A stretch of 64,000 bases of DNA from Castellaniella denitrificans (GCF_027214045.1 NZ_JAPWHE010000001.1:445501-509500), one strand, 5' to 3'; positions 1 to 9,154 are shown, numbered from the stretch's first letter. A program made the numbers and translations. The notes: generated by a model not told the origin, from the letters alone.

Positions 1-183
1 CTCGACCCGTTCGCGCGGCAGCAGCTTGCCGCGTGCCAGGTGCCGTGCGCGGGCGGTTTCTCCGCCGCCTTGCGCCGTGCTGGCGATGCGTTCGCGCAGG
101 TCGTCGACCAGCGTCCGCATGACGCGGGCGTTGTCCTGGAATTCCTGGGATCGCGGGTTGATGCGGGACTCGATGACCGGCAT
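1..183 (-). CDS. liuB: 3-methylcrotonyl-CoA carboxylase, carboxyltransferase subunit (N-terminal part, runs off window)
   Basis: Sixty-one codons are visible before the window edge. The peptide begins MPVIESRINPRS and reaches ARGKLLPRERVE, which is how the biotin-dependent carboxyltransferase (beta) subunit of methylcrotonyl-CoA carboxylase begins. The enzyme carboxylates 3-methylcrotonyl-CoA in leucine degradation in the cytoplasm. The ATG at 183 follows AGGAAACG, a good ribosome site. It is the next gene after the thiolase in the liu operon, with a 92-base gap containing GC-rich self-complementary DNA (near 214-270). Propionyl-CoA carboxylase beta is the main alternative; the isovaleryl-CoA dehydrogenase upstream favours methylcrotonyl-CoA. 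The catalytic region lies outside the window. Confidence 0.8.
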   Translation of the reverse strand, partial: MPVIESRINPRSQEFQDNARVMRTLVDDLRERIASTAQGGGETARARHLARGKLLPRERVE

Positions 184-275
184 GACGTTTCCTGTTCCTG
201 GAAGTAAAGAAAGAGGGCCCCCACGCTCCCGCCTCATCTGCGGGTGGCGGCCGGCACGCGGGGGCTGCGGGGGAT

Positions 276-1457
276 TTACAGCATTTCGACGGCCAGGGCC
301 ACGGCTTCGCCGCCGCCGATGCACAGTGAGGCGATACCGCGCTTGCCGCCGGTCTTGCGCAGGGCGCCGATCAGCGTGGTCAGCAGGCGCGCGCCGGAGG
401 CGCCGATGGGGTGGCCCAGGGCCGTGGCGCCGCCGTGGACGTTGACGCGGTCGTGCGGCAGGTTCAGGTCGGCCATGGCCGCCATGGTCACCACGGCGAA
501 GGCTTCGTTGATTTCATACAGATCGACGTCGCCGGCCTTCCAGCCGGTCTTGTCCAGCAGTTTCTGGATGGCACCGACCGGCGCGGTGGTGAACCATTGC
601 GGTTCCTGGGCGTGCTGGGTGTGGGCGACGATGCGCGCCAGGGGCGTGGCCCCCAGCGCCTGCGCCTTGGAAGCGCTCATTACCACCAGGGCCGAGGCGC
701 CGTCGGAGATCGAGGACGCGTTGGCCGCCGTCACCGTGCCGTCTTTCTTGAAGGCGGGCTTGAGCGTGGGGATCTTGTCCGGCATGGCCTTGGCCGGACC
801 CTCGTCCGAGTCGATCACGACGTCGCCCTTGCGGCCCTTGATCGCGACCGGCGCGATTTCCCATTTGAAGCTGCCGTCCTCGGTCGCCTGGCGCGCGCGG
901 CGCAGCGATTCCAGGGAGAAGGCGTCCTGCTGTTCGCGCGTGAAGCTGTATTTCGAGGCGCAGTCCTCGGCGAACACGCCCATGGCCGTGCCGCGCTGGT
1001 AGGCGTCTTCCAGGCCGTCCAGGGCCATGTGGTCGTAGACGGTGGAATGGCCGTAGCGGTAGCCCTGGCGGCCCTTGAGCAGCAGGTAGGGCGCGTTGCT
1101 CATGCTTTCCTGGCCGCCCGCCACCACCACGTCGGCGGAGCCGGCCTTGATGACGTCGTGGGCCAGCATCACGGCCTTCAGCCCCGAGCCGCAGACCTTG
1201 TGCAGGGTGCTGCAGGGCACGCCCTTCGGCAGGCCCGCGCCCAGGGCGGCCTGGCGGGCGGGCGCCTGGCCCTGGCCGGCCTGCAGCACGTTGCCCATGA
1301 TGACTTCCTGGACGGTGTCGCCGGCGATGCCCGCGCGCTCGACGGCGGCCTTGATCGCGATGGCGCCCAGCTCGTGGGCGGCCAGGCCGGAAAGACTGCC
1401 CATCATGCCCCCCATGGGGGTGCGGACGGCGGATACGATGACGATGGAATCGGACAT
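276..1457 (-). CDS. Acetyl-CoA C-acetyltransferase (thiolase)
   Basis: A 393-residue thiolase that interconverts acetoacetyl-CoA and two acetyl-CoA. The nucleophile Cys89 lies in HKVCGSG, His349 in GHPIGASGAR, and the second catalytic Cys379 in CIGGGEA, so the full active site is present. The length is normal for the family. I chose the ATG at 1457 because AAAGGAG lies just upstream; a longer reading frame runs back into aceK but would add 54 residues unlike any thiolase. It sits 19 bases after aceK in the liu operon, where it would consume the acetoacetate branch of leucine breakdown. It could equally serve polyhydroxybutyrate synthesis as a phaA-type enzyme; sequence alone does not separate these. 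Confidence 0.93.
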   Translation of the reverse strand: MSDSIVIVSAVRTPMGGMMGSLSGLAAHELGAIAIKAAVERAGIAGDTVQEVIMGNVLQAGQGQAPARQAALGAGLPKGVPCSTLHKVCGSGLKAVMLAHDVIKAGSADVVVAGGQESMSNAPYLLLKGRQGYRYGHSTVYDHMALDGLEDAYQRGTAMGVFAEDCASKYSFTREQQDAFSLESLRRARQATEDGSFKWEIAPVAIKGRKGDVVIDSDEGPAKAMPDKIPTLKPAFKKDGTVTAANASSISDGASALVVMSASKAQALGATPLARIVAHTQHAQEPQWFTTAPVGAIQKLLDKTGWKAGDVDLYEINEAFAVVTMAAMADLNLPHDRVNVHGGATALGHPIGASGARLLTTLIGALRKTGGKRGIASLCIGGGEAVALAVEML

Positions 1458-1476
1458 GATGTACTCCTTTCTCTTG

Positions 1477-3339
1477 CTAGAGGGTATCCGTGGAATGATT
1501 TCGGACAGGCGGTGATTCGCCGTCCTGCGGCTGCAGCCGGCGCGTCTGGTCGTAGGGGAAAATGTCTTCGATGCGGCCCTGGGCGGCGCGTGCGCGGCAG
1601 TCCTGCCACCATTGTGCATCCAAAAGCGGCGCGTGGTGCTTGAGGAAGGCGGCGCGCACCCGGGGGTCTCCCAACAGGAATCGCTCGAATTCTTCCGGGA
1701 AGACGTCGTTGGCGCCCACCGGGTACCAGGGCTCCCCGGACAGTTCGGCTTCCTCGTTGGGGGCGGGGGGGATGCGGCGGAACTGCATTTCCGTCATGCG
1801 CTGGATCTCGTCGTAGTCGTAGAAGACCACGCGGCCCAGGCGGGTGACGCCGAAATTCTTGTACAGCATGTCGCCCGGGAAAATGTTGGCCGCGGCCAGT
1901 TCGCGGATGGCCTGGCCGTATTGCTGGACGGCGGCCTCCAGGGCGGCGTCGGAGGCGCCGGCGAGGAAGATGTTCAACGGCGTCATGCGGCGCTCGATGT
2001 AGACGTGGCGCAGTACCACCAGGCCGTCGGTTTCCTCGAGAAGGCTGGGGACCTCGCGCCGCAGTCCTTCCAGCAGGCGCGGCGAAAAGCGCGCGCGCGG
2101 CAGGGCGACCTGGGAATATTCCCAGGTATCGGCCATGCGGCCGACGCGGTCGTGTTTTTTCACCATCTGGTATTTACGCCGCACCGTGGCCTCGTCCATG
2201 CCGTCCTTGGCGATGCGGTCGCGGATCAGCTTGAACACGTAGGGGTAGGAGGGCAGCGTGAATACCGTCATCACCATGCCCTGGATCCCCGGTGCGTAGT
2301 CGAAGGCGTCGCGGGAATGGGACAGGTGATGCAGGAAGTCGCGGTAGAACAGGGTCTTGCCCTGTTTCTGCAGGCCGATGGTGGTGTAGATCTCGGCCTT
2401 GGGCTTGCGCGGAAACAGCGACGACAGGAAATCGACATAGGCCGCCGAGGCTTCCATGTCGACCAGGAAATAGGCGCGCGTGAAGCTGAACAGCGTGCTC
2501 AGGTCGTCGCTGGTGTGCAGCAGGGCGTCGAACCGGATGTGGCCCGAGGGCGTATGCAGCAGCGCCACGGCGAACGGATGGATGGCGGTCTGGTTGATCA
2601 GGCGGCCGACGATGTAGGCGCCCTTGTTGCGGAAGAACAGCGTGTTGAGCACCTGGATCTGGCAGTCGGGCGCCAGCCGCTTGCCCAGGCCGCGCGGCAG
2701 GGTGCCGCGCAGGTGGCGCAGGCCCATCCGTGCCATGCGCCGCACATCCGCCGGCAGGTCGTGATAGGGCGCGGCCAGGCCGAAGTCGGCCGCCATGCGG
2801 GTCAGGCTGGGCAGCAGGCCCTCGGTCAGCGGATAGTAGGTTCTGTAGGACGGATGTTCGCCGTCGATGTAGTCGGTCGCCACCGCCGGGCGCACGAAGA
2901 GAAAGTCGTTGTTGAAATAGTTGCGGTGCAGGATGCGGCAGGAGACCGAGTTGAAGAAGGTTTCCGCGCATTCGGGCTGGCGGTGCCCGGCCAGCAGCGC
3001 GATGTAGCTGGTCTTGGCGGTCTGCCAGAATTCGATCTGCTCGCGGGTCAGCGCCGTGTCCGGCGCCGTGCGCGCGGGCGAGGTGCCGCGCAGCGCCTGG
3101 CCCAGGGCCGCCGCGCATTCGCGGACCCGGGTGTCGTAGTATTCGATGCGCTCGCGCGACAGCTGCTGGATGCCGTGCCAGTCGCCCGATTCGAACAGGG
3201 CCTTGGCCCGCTGCGCGCTGTAGCGGAACAGCGAATAGTGGCGGTCGAACCCGGCCAGTATCATGCGCGCCACGGCCTCCGGGGACTGGCCCCGGGGCGT
3301 GACGGGCTCGATGTGGCGGTGGTCGCCGGTGTCTTCCAT
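1477..3339 (-). CDS. aceK: Isocitrate dehydrogenase kinase/phosphatase
   Basis: A 620-residue cytoplasmic protein recognisable as AceK along its whole length, for example the N-terminal segment around FDRHYSLFRYSAQRAKALFE and the C-terminal kinase part around FYDYDEIQRMTEMQFR. AceK phosphorylates isocitrate dehydrogenase to send isocitrate to the glyoxylate bypass and reverses this itself. It usually has about 580-610 residues, so this one is full length. It starts 8 bases after the isovaleryl-CoA dehydrogenase stop and ends 19 bases before the thiolase start, so it is inside the leucine operon and not next to aceA or aceB, its classical enterobacterial partners. Confidence 0.95.
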   Translation of the reverse strand: MEDTGDHRHIEPVTPRGQSPEAVARMILAGFDRHYSLFRYSAQRAKALFESGDWHGIQQLSRERIEYYDTRVRECAAALGQALRGTSPARTAPDTALTREQIEFWQTAKTSYIALLAGHRQPECAETFFNSVSCRILHRNYFNNDFLFVRPAVATDYIDGEHPSYRTYYPLTEGLLPSLTRMAADFGLAAPYHDLPADVRRMARMGLRHLRGTLPRGLGKRLAPDCQIQVLNTLFFRNKGAYIVGRLINQTAIHPFAVALLHTPSGHIRFDALLHTSDDLSTLFSFTRAYFLVDMEASAAYVDFLSSLFPRKPKAEIYTTIGLQKQGKTLFYRDFLHHLSHSRDAFDYAPGIQGMVMTVFTLPSYPYVFKLIRDRIAKDGMDEATVRRKYQMVKKHDRVGRMADTWEYSQVALPRARFSPRLLEGLRREVPSLLEETDGLVVLRHVYIERRMTPLNIFLAGASDAALEAAVQQYGQAIRELAAANIFPGDMLYKNFGVTRLGRVVFYDYDEIQRMTEMQFRRIPPAPNEEAELSGEPWYPVGANDVFPEEFERFLLGDPRVRAAFLKHHAPLLDAQWWQDCRARAAQGRIEDIFPYDQTRRLQPQDGESPPVRNHSTDTL

Positions 3340-3347
3340 GGCGCGGA

Positions 3348-4526
3348 TCAGGCGGTTTCGCCGAAGAGTTCGCGGCCGATCAGCATGCGGCGGATCTCGC
3401 TGGTGCCGGCGCCGATTTCATAGAGCTTGGCGTCGCGCCACAGGCGGCCGGTGGGGTAGTCGTTGATGTAGCCGTTGCCGCCCAGGATCTGGATGCCTTC
3501 GCCTGCCATCCAGGTGGCTTTTTCGGCACAGTACAGGATCACGCCGGCGCAGTCCTTGCGCACTTGGCGCACGTGGCCGGCGCCCAGGCTGTCCAGGTTC
3601 TTGCCGACCGCGTAGCAATAGGCGCGGCAGGCCTGCAAGGTGGTGTACAGGTCGGCCAGTTTGCCCTGGATCAGCTGGAATTCGCCGATGGCCTGGCCGA
3701 ACTGCTTGCGCTCGTGCACGTAGGGCACGACCACATCCATGACCGCCTGCATGATGCCCAGGGGGCCGGCCGCCAGCACGGCGCGCTCGTAGTCCAGGCC
3801 GCTCATCAGTACCCGGACCCCGCCGTCGACCTCGCCCAGCACGTTCTCGGCCGGTACCTCGCAGTCCTGGAACACCAGTTCGCCGGTGTGCGAACCGCGC
3901 ATGCCCAGCTTGTCGAGTTTTTGCGCCACGGAGAAACCCGGGAAGGTCTTTTCGACGATGAAGGCGGTGATGCCGCGCTGGTGGGCCTCCGGGTTGGTCT
4001 TGGCGTAGACCACCAGGGTGTCGGCGTCCGGCCCGTTGGTGATCCACATCTTGGTGCCGTTGAGCACGTAGCGGTCGCCGCGTTTTTCGGCGCGCAGCCG
4101 CATGCCGACGACGTCGGAGCCGGCGCCGGGCTCGCTCATGGCGAGGGCGCCGACCTGTTCGCCCGAGATCAGGCCGGGCAGGTATTTCTGCTTCTGGGCT
4201 TCGGTGCCGTTGCGGTGGATCTGGTTGACGCACAGATTGGAGTGCGCGCCATAGGACAGGGCGATGGACGCGCTGGCGCGCGAGATTTCTTCCATGGCGA
4301 TCATGTGCGCCAGGTAGCCCAGGTTGGCGCCGCCGTAGGTTTCGGCCACGGTCACGCCCAGCAGGCCCAGATCGCCGAATTTGCGCCACAGGTCCATGGG
4401 GAACTGGTCGTCGCGGTCGGTGGCGGCTGCGCGCGGGGCGATTTCGGCTTGGGCGAAATCGCGGACCGCCTCGCGCAGCATGTCGAGGTCGGATCCGAGG
4501 TCGAAGTTCAGGCCGGGCAGATTCAT
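3348..4526 (-). CDS. liuA: Isovaleryl-CoA dehydrogenase
   Basis: A 392-residue FAD-dependent acyl-CoA dehydrogenase that oxidises isovaleryl-CoA to 3-methylcrotonyl-CoA, passing electrons to ETF. The fold is complete: the substrate/FAD region MSEPGAGSD (130-138), WITNG (161-165) and the C-terminal [12 protein letters not shown]. The catalytic base appears to be Glu247 in [15 protein letters not shown], the position used by isovaleryl-CoA dehydrogenases, whereas straight-chain enzymes use a glutamate in the C-terminal loop; here that loop reads IGAGT. This supports the specific name. It lies 10 bases downstream of the MerR regulator and 8 bases before aceK, so the three are probably one transcript. 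Confidence 0.94.
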   Translation of the reverse strand: MNLPGLNFDLGSDLDMLREAVRDFAQAEIAPRAAATDRDDQFPMDLWRKFGDLGLLGVTVAETYGGANLGYLAHMIAMEEISRASASIALSYGAHSNLCVNQIHRNGTEAQKQKYLPGLISGEQVGALAMSEPGAGSDVVGMRLRAEKRGDRYVLNGTKMWITNGPDADTLVVYAKTNPEAHQRGITAFIVEKTFPGFSVAQKLDKLGMRGSHTGELVFQDCEVPAENVLGEVDGGVRVLMSGLDYERAVLAAGPLGIMQAVMDVVVPYVHERKQFGQAIGEFQLIQGKLADLYTTLQACRAYCYAVGKNLDSLGAGHVRQVRKDCAGVILYCAEKATWMAGEGIQILGGNGYINDYPTGRLWRDAKLYEIGAGTSEIRRMLIGRELFGETA

Positions 4527-4536
4527 GAGGGGTCTC

Positions 4537-4923
4537 CTAGGAATGTCGTGCCAGCAGCAGTGCCTCGCAATCGGCCTGCTGGCGGCGGATTTCTTTCAGG
4601 GTCTCGTCCAGGTCGCGGCGCTGCTGTTCGAGTTTTTCACGGTGGCTGGCGAGGACTTCGGCGTAATGCCGCAATTGCGCCTCGCTGCTGGCGCCGTCCT
4701 GGTCGTACAGATCGATCAGGGTGACGATTTCGGACAGTTGCAGCCCCAGGCGCCGCCCGCGCAGGGCGAGCTTGAGCCGCGTGCGGTCGCGCGGCGCGTA
4801 GACGCGGTTGCGGCCCTCGCGCGCCGGGCTGACGATGCCCTGATCCTCATAGAAGCGGATCGTGCGCGGTGTGACGCCGAATTCGCGGGCGAGCTCGGAA
4901 ATCGTCCAGGTGGCTTGGCTCAT
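4537..4923 (-). CDS. liuR: MerR-family regulator of leucine/isovalerate catabolism (LiuR-like)
   Basis: A small MerR regulator: winged helix near the N-terminus ([20 protein letters not shown]), then the second wing, then a long coiled coil rich in Glu, Arg and Gln (about 70-120). There is no cysteine metal-binding loop, so a metal-sensing role is unlikely. It heads the operon for isovaleryl-CoA dehydrogenase and a methylcrotonyl-CoA carboxylase subunit, the arrangement of LiuR. I use the Met at 4923 (128 residues, beginning [12 protein letters not shown]) because the helix-turn-helix starts at once; an in-frame ATG at 4968 would add 15 residues and lies closer to the operator. Neither start has a strong ribosome site. 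Function rests on context plus the operator at 4980-4995. Confidence 0.88.
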   Translation of the reverse strand: MSQATWTISELAREFGVTPRTIRFYEDQGIVSPAREGRNRVYAPRDRTRLKLALRGRRLGLQLSEIVTLIDLYDQDGASSEAQLRHYAEVLASHREKLEQQRRDLDETLKEIRRQQADCEALLLARHS

Positions 4924-4979
4924 GGGGTCGGGCGGGGCCTGAAACAGGGGTGCGGAATCAGCGTCCATTATGTATTACG

Positions 4980-4995
4980 TTTACGTCAACGTAAA
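4980..4995. promoter_or_regulatory. LiuR-type operator palindrome
   Basis: The 16 bases TTTACGTCAACGTAAA form a perfect 7-2-7 inverted repeat in the gap between liuR and the divergent MBL-fold gene. A further half-site TTACGT (4976-4981) abuts it. This has the form reported for LiuR-type MerR regulators (TTTACGT, spacer, ACGTAAA). The surrounding DNA is AT-rich compared with the rest of the window, as expected for a bidirectional promoter; a possible plus-strand -10 CATAAT lies at 5009-5014. Confidence 0.75.
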
Positions 4996-5050
4996 GAATA
5001 AACTCTGACATAATGATCAGAGAAAACCCGCATCTTCATGGAGACACGGC

Positions 5051-6127
5051 ATGAATCCGCTCGAAAAAGAACTGGAATATCCCTGGGGTGATACGTTGCC
5101 CGAACCCGGCCGGGCGCACGAGGTGGCGGCCGGTGTGCGCTGGATCCGCATGCCGTTGCCTTTCGCCCTGGACCATATCAACCTGTGGCTGTTGCGCGAC
5201 TGCGTCGATGGTCGTGAAGGCTGGACCGTGGTGGATTGCGGCATCGACCGGACCGAGGTCCGGGAACGCTGGGAAACGGTGTTCGAGCAGGCGCTGGATG
5301 GCCTGCCGGTGCTGCGCGTGCTGGTCACGCACATGCATCCGGACCATGTCGGCCTGGCACACTGGCTGTGCGCACGCTGGCAGGCGCCGCTGTGGATGTC
5401 CATGACGGACTATGCGATGGCCCGGTTGTGGGCGGGCTCTTCCGTGCAGGACTCCTCCATCGAGGGCAGCGGCCCGGCCGGCGACGCCGCGGTGCGGCAT
5501 TTCGCCCGGCATGGCTTGGTCGATCCCCAGGCGCAGGAGATGATCCGGGCCCGCCACGATTACTACACCCGTCTGGTGCCCGACGTGCCGCCCCGTTTCC
5601 ACCGCCTCATGCACGGCCAGGAAGTCGCCATCGGCGGACGCGCCTGGCGGATCATCGTCGGCCATGGCCATGCCCCCGAACACGTCTCGCTGTGGTGCCC
5701 CGACCTGGACACGCTGATCTCGGGCGACATGGTGCTGCCGCGCATTTCCACCAATGTCAGCGTGTTCGACCTGGAGCCCGAGGCCGACCCGCTGCGCCTG
5801 TATCTGGATTCGCTGTCCGCCTACGACGATCTGCCCGGGGACGTGCTGGTGCTGCCGTCCCACGGCCGGCCCTTCCGGGGCTTGCGCCAGCGCGTCGCCC
5901 AGCAGCGGGCGCACCATGCCGAGCGCCTGGACGAAGTCCTGGCCGCTTGCGGCCAGCCGCGCAGCGCCCATGACCTGCTGCCCGTGCTGTTCCGCCGCAA
6001 GCTCGATCTGCACCAGTTGTCCTTCGCCATGGGCGAATCCATCGCCCACCTGCACGCCCTATACTTCCAGGGATCCCTGAGACGCATCCTCGGCGAGGAC
6101 GGGGTGTACCGATTCCAGCGAATCTAA
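5051..6127 (+). CDS. MBL-fold metallo-hydrolase
   Basis: A 358-residue metallo-beta-lactamase-fold enzyme. The metal motif THMHPDHVG lies near residue 95, GHGHAPEH supplies the next His ligand, SGDM the bridging Asp and PSHGRP the last His. The C-terminal hundred residues are helical and resemble the winged-helix cap of LACTB2-like hydrolases. The substrate is unknown; thioesterase or glyoxalase II-like activity is possible. The ATG follows GGAGACACGG. It is divergent from liuR and shares its operator region, so it may belong to the leucine regulon, and it is 3 bases upstream of the PLP enzyme that follows, so the two are probably cotranscribed. Confidence 0.88.
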   Translation: MNPLEKELEYPWGDTLPEPGRAHEVAAGVRWIRMPLPFALDHINLWLLRDCVDGREGWTVVDCGIDRTEVRERWETVFEQALDGLPVLRVLVTHMHPDHVGLAHWLCARWQAPLWMSMTDYAMARLWAGSSVQDSSIEGSGPAGDAAVRHFARHGLVDPQAQEMIRARHDYYTRLVPDVPPRFHRLMHGQEVAIGGRAWRIIVGHGHAPEHVSLWCPDLDTLISGDMVLPRISTNVSVFDLEPEADPLRLYLDSLSAYDDLPGDVLVLPSHGRPFRGLRQRVAQQRAHHAERLDEVLAACGQPRSAHDLLPVLFRRKLDLHQLSFAMGESIAHLHALYFQGSLRRILGEDGVYRFQRI

Positions 6128-6130
6128 ATC

Positions 6131-7345
6131 ATGACAATGTACGACTCCGACCGCACCGACACCTTGCTGCAGCACATCGGCCAGGCCCCCCTGGATCCCG
6201 CCACCGGCGCCGGGCCGGTGGCCTTGCCCTCGTATCGCACCAGCACGGTGCGGTTCGCCTCGATGGACGTGCTGGACCGCGCCCAGGCGGCCAAGCAGCG
6301 CGGCGAGCGCGTGCCCACCTATGGCCGGGTCGGCCTGCAGACTCACGAGGCCCTTGAGACCCTGTTGTGCCGGCTGGAGGGTGGAGACCGGGCGTTCCTG
6401 GCACCGTCCGGCATGGCGGCGATCAGCATGGCGCTGATGGCGCTGCTGAGCCAGGGTGATCACGCGCTGGTCGTGGACAGCGTATACGGGCCGGTGCGCT
6501 ACCTGCACAAGACCGTCCTGACGCGCATGGGCGTGTCCATGGACTTCGCGCATGGCGATCTCGCCAGCCTTCAGGCCGCCTTGCGGCCCGAAACCCGGGT
6601 GCTGTATCTGGAATCCCCGGGCTCGCTGCTGATGGAAATGCTGGATCTGCCCGCCCTGGCGCGCTGGGCGCACGAACACGGCCTGATCGTGGTGGCGGAC
6701 AACACCTGGGGTTCGGGCTACATCTACCGGCCCCTGGGACTGGGTGCCGACGTGTCGGTGATCGCGGCCACCAAGTACGTCGGCGGGCATTCGGACCTGA
6801 TGCTGGGCGCGGCCGTCTCCAGCGATCCGGCGCTGATCGGCCGGCTGCACGAAACGCATTACGCCCTGGGCAATACCGTCAGCGCCGACGACGCCTGGCT
6901 GGCGTTGCGCGGGGCGCGCACCCTGGGCGTGCGCCTGCGCGCCTGTGCGGAACATGCCCTGGAAGTCTGCCGCTGGCTCGACGCCCAGCCCCAGGTGTCG
7001 CGCATTTTCTTCCCCGCCTGGCCGGACGACGCGGGCCATGCGCTGTGGCGACGCGACGCGACGGGATCCAACGGCCTGCTGTCCGTCGCCGTGGACTTCG
7101 ATGGCGCCCAGGTACGCCGCCTGATCGATGGCCTGCGGCTGTTCGGGATCGGGTATTCCTGGGGCGGCTATGAGAGCCTGATCACCCAGGTCGAGTCCTC
7201 CGCCCTGGCCTCGCACGGCTACTGGTCGTCGGTGGCCGACGAGCGCATGCGCAAGGGCACGGTGCTGCGCCTGCACATTGGTCTGGAGGACCCGGCCGAT
7301 CTGATCGCGGATCTGGCGCAGGCATTCGAGGCGGCGCGCGGTTGA
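6131..7345 (+). CDS. metC: Cystathionine beta-lyase-like PLP enzyme
   Basis: A 404-residue member of the Cys/Met metabolism PLP family. The PLP lysine is Lys215 in AATKYVGGHSD, Asp190 in VVADNTWGSG contacts the pyridine nitrogen, and SGMAAISMAL binds phosphate. The C-terminal YSWGGYESL matches cystathionine beta-lyases of the proteobacterial MetC type, which cleave cystathionine to homocysteine, pyruvate and ammonia. Two in-frame Mets (6131 and 6137) compete for the start; I keep the first. It follows the MBL gene by only 3 bases, so translational coupling is likely. A broader C-S lyase role cannot be excluded. Confidence 0.88.
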   Translation: MTMYDSDRTDTLLQHIGQAPLDPATGAGPVALPSYRTSTVRFASMDVLDRAQAAKQRGERVPTYGRVGLQTHEALETLLCRLEGGDRAFLAPSGMAAISMALMALLSQGDHALVVDSVYGPVRYLHKTVLTRMGVSMDFAHGDLASLQAALRPETRVLYLESPGSLLMEMLDLPALARWAHEHGLIVVADNTWGSGYIYRPLGLGADVSVIAATKYVGGHSDLMLGAAVSSDPALIGRLHETHYALGNTVSADDAWLALRGARTLGVRLRACAEHALEVCRWLDAQPQVSRIFFPAWPDDAGHALWRRDATGSNGLLSVAVDFDGAQVRRLIDGLRLFGIGYSWGGYESLITQVESSALASHGYWSSVADERMRKGTVLRLHIGLEDPADLIADLAQAFEAARG

Positions 7346-7412
7346 AGCGCCGATCCCGCCCCTTGTCGCCGCCGGTGGCCACGCCGCCGCGCGGGCTTGT
7401 CCGGAGGGCGAG

Positions 7413-8489
7413 ATGGACTCCCTGACGCAGATCGTCCTGGGCAGCAGCGTGGCCGCGCTGGCGGTGCCCGCCAGTCACCGGCGCGTCGCGCTGGTCGCGG
7501 GCGGCATCCTGGGCACGATGCCCGATCTGGATGTGCTCTGGTTCGGTCTGGCGGGCAGCGATGCCGTCACCCAGGTGACGTGGCATCGCGGTCCGTCGCA
7601 TTCGTTGCTGGTGCTGACAGCGGCCGGATGGCTGCTGTGGCTGTGGCTGAAATGGCGCAGCGCCCTGGTCGGTGAATCCCCCCGGCGCTGGCTGTGGGCG
7701 ATCTGGCTGGCCTTGCTGACGCATCCGTTGCTCGATGCCTTCACGGTCTACGGTACGCAACTGCTCTGGCCATTGCCCATGCCGCCCGTGATGTGGTCGT
7801 CGATCTTCATCATCGATCCCGTGTACACGCTGCCTTTGCTGTCCGGCGTGCTCCTGGCCTGGAAGCTGTCCCCTGGCCGTTCCGACGACGGCCCGGAGAC
7901 CGGGCGGCGGAGCCGGTCGGCGCGCCGGTGGCTGGTGATCGGTTTGTCCGTCAGCTCGCTCTACCTGGCCTGGAGCGTGGCGGCCAAATACCGGGTGGAC
8001 CGCCTGGCGGAACAAAGTCTGGCGGTCATGGGGCTGCGGGATGCGCCCCGTTTTTCCACGCCGCTGCCGCTCAATACGCTGTCATGGCGCGTGATCGCGA
8101 TGGCGCCGGATGGTTATTGGATCGGGGATCGCTCGCTGATCGCCGATCATGGAAGGATGCGATTCACTTTCCGGCCCAGCGACACCCAGGCGCTGGCGCA
8201 ATTGACGGCGACGGCCACGCCGGAGCTGCGGCGCCTGCTCTGGTTCACGCACGGTTTCGTCGGCGTGCATGCCCGCCAGCGCGAGGACGGCGCGCAGCGG
8301 CTGATCCTGTCGGATCTGAGGATGGGCCTGGAGCCGGATTATTTCTTCCGCTATGACATCGCCGGCCGGGATGCGGAGGGCCGCTGGATCGCGGCCCCCG
8401 AGATTACCCGCTTGCCCGCTCCCGGCGACCGCATGGCGGGCCTTGCCTGGGTCTGGCGACGATTGATGGGCCGCGAGGCGCGGCCGTGA
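7413..8489 (+). CDS. YdjM-family (DUF457) membrane-bound metal-dependent hydrolase
   Basis: A 358-residue inner-membrane protein. The N-terminal half has about four or five hydrophobic segments and the conserved polar positions of the YdjM/DUF457 family: a PDLD motif near residue 37, HRGPSHSLL near 52 and HPLLDAFTVYGTQ near 106, likely metal ligands. The C-terminal half is soluble and less conserved. The ATG is preceded by GGAGGGCGAG, a strong ribosome site. It is separated from the PLP gene by 67 bases and converges on dsbA with a 22-base gap. No specific substrate is known for the family. Confidence 0.85.
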   Translation: MDSLTQIVLGSSVAALAVPASHRRVALVAGGILGTMPDLDVLWFGLAGSDAVTQVTWHRGPSHSLLVLTAAGWLLWLWLKWRSALVGESPRRWLWAIWLALLTHPLLDAFTVYGTQLLWPLPMPPVMWSSIFIIDPVYTLPLLSGVLLAWKLSPGRSDDGPETGRRSRSARRWLVIGLSVSSLYLAWSVAAKYRVDRLAEQSLAVMGLRDAPRFSTPLPLNTLSWRVIAMAPDGYWIGDRSLIADHGRMRFTFRPSDTQALAQLTATATPELRRLLWFTHGFVGVHARQREDGAQRLILSDLRMGLEPDYFFRYDIAGRDAEGRWIAAPEITRLPAPGDRMAGLAWVWRRLMGREARP

Positions 8490-8511
8490 GACCCTCGGCA
8501 GGATGGGGGCG

Positions 8512-9132
8512 TTACTTTGCCAACAACTGCTTGACCAGCTTGTCGGCCTCGTCGATGGCGCCCTGGTAGGTGCCGGTCTGCGCGGGCGAGGTCAGGTAGC
8601 GGCCGCCGATGGCGATCGTCGGCGTGCCTTCCACGTGGTAGGCCTTGGTCAGTTCGTCGGCGCGGGTGGCCTTGGTCTGCACGCCAAAAGAATTGAACGT
8701 GTCGGTGAAGGTCTTGCGGTCCAGCCCCTGGGCGGCGGCCCACTCGATGATGTCCTTGGCCCGGGTCAGATCCTTGTGTTCTTCATGGATGGCCTTGAAA
8801 ACCGCCGGCTGCAGGTCCAGCCGGCCCATGGCTTCCAGGGTGTAGTACAGCTTCTGCATGTCGCGCATGCTGGCGTTGAAGGCCACCGGCACGCTCTTGA
8901 AGGCCACGCCGTCCGGCAGGGTCTTGCGCCATTTCTCGATCAGTGGCTGGATGCTGTTGCAGTGCGGGCAGGTGTAGAAAAAGAATTCCAGCACCTCGAC
9001 CTGGCCCGGGGTGTCAGGGGGCTGGACCGGATCCAGCGTGTCGTAGGGTGCCGCCTGGGCGGGTGTCACGGCCAGCGCGGCCAGGCCCAGGACCAGGCCG
9101 GAAAGCAGGCGGGAAAACAGAGCGATCTTCAT
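8512..9132 (-). CDS. dsbA: Thiol:disulfide interchange protein DsbA
   Basis: A 206-residue periplasmic oxidoreductase. A signal peptide (about 1-28, cleavage after AQA or QAA) precedes a thioredoxin fold with the redox pair Cys55-Pro-His-Cys58 and a cis-proline loop in VEGTPTIAIGG. It introduces disulfides into exported proteins and is reoxidised by DsbB. It is the last gene of the argS-SPOR-dsbA run, 22 bases after the SPOR gene. Confidence 0.95.
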   Translation of the reverse strand: MKIALFSRLLSGLVLGLAALAVTPAQAAPYDTLDPVQPPDTPGQVEVLEFFFYTCPHCNSIQPLIEKWRKTLPDGVAFKSVPVAFNASMRDMQKLYYTLEAMGRLDLQPAVFKAIHEEHKDLTRAKDIIEWAAAQGLDRKTFTDTFNSFGVQTKATRADELTKAYHVEGTPTIAIGGRYLTSPAQTGTYQGAIDEADKLVKQLLAK

Positions 9133-9154
9133 GGGAACTCCTTGGGGAGGCGGT

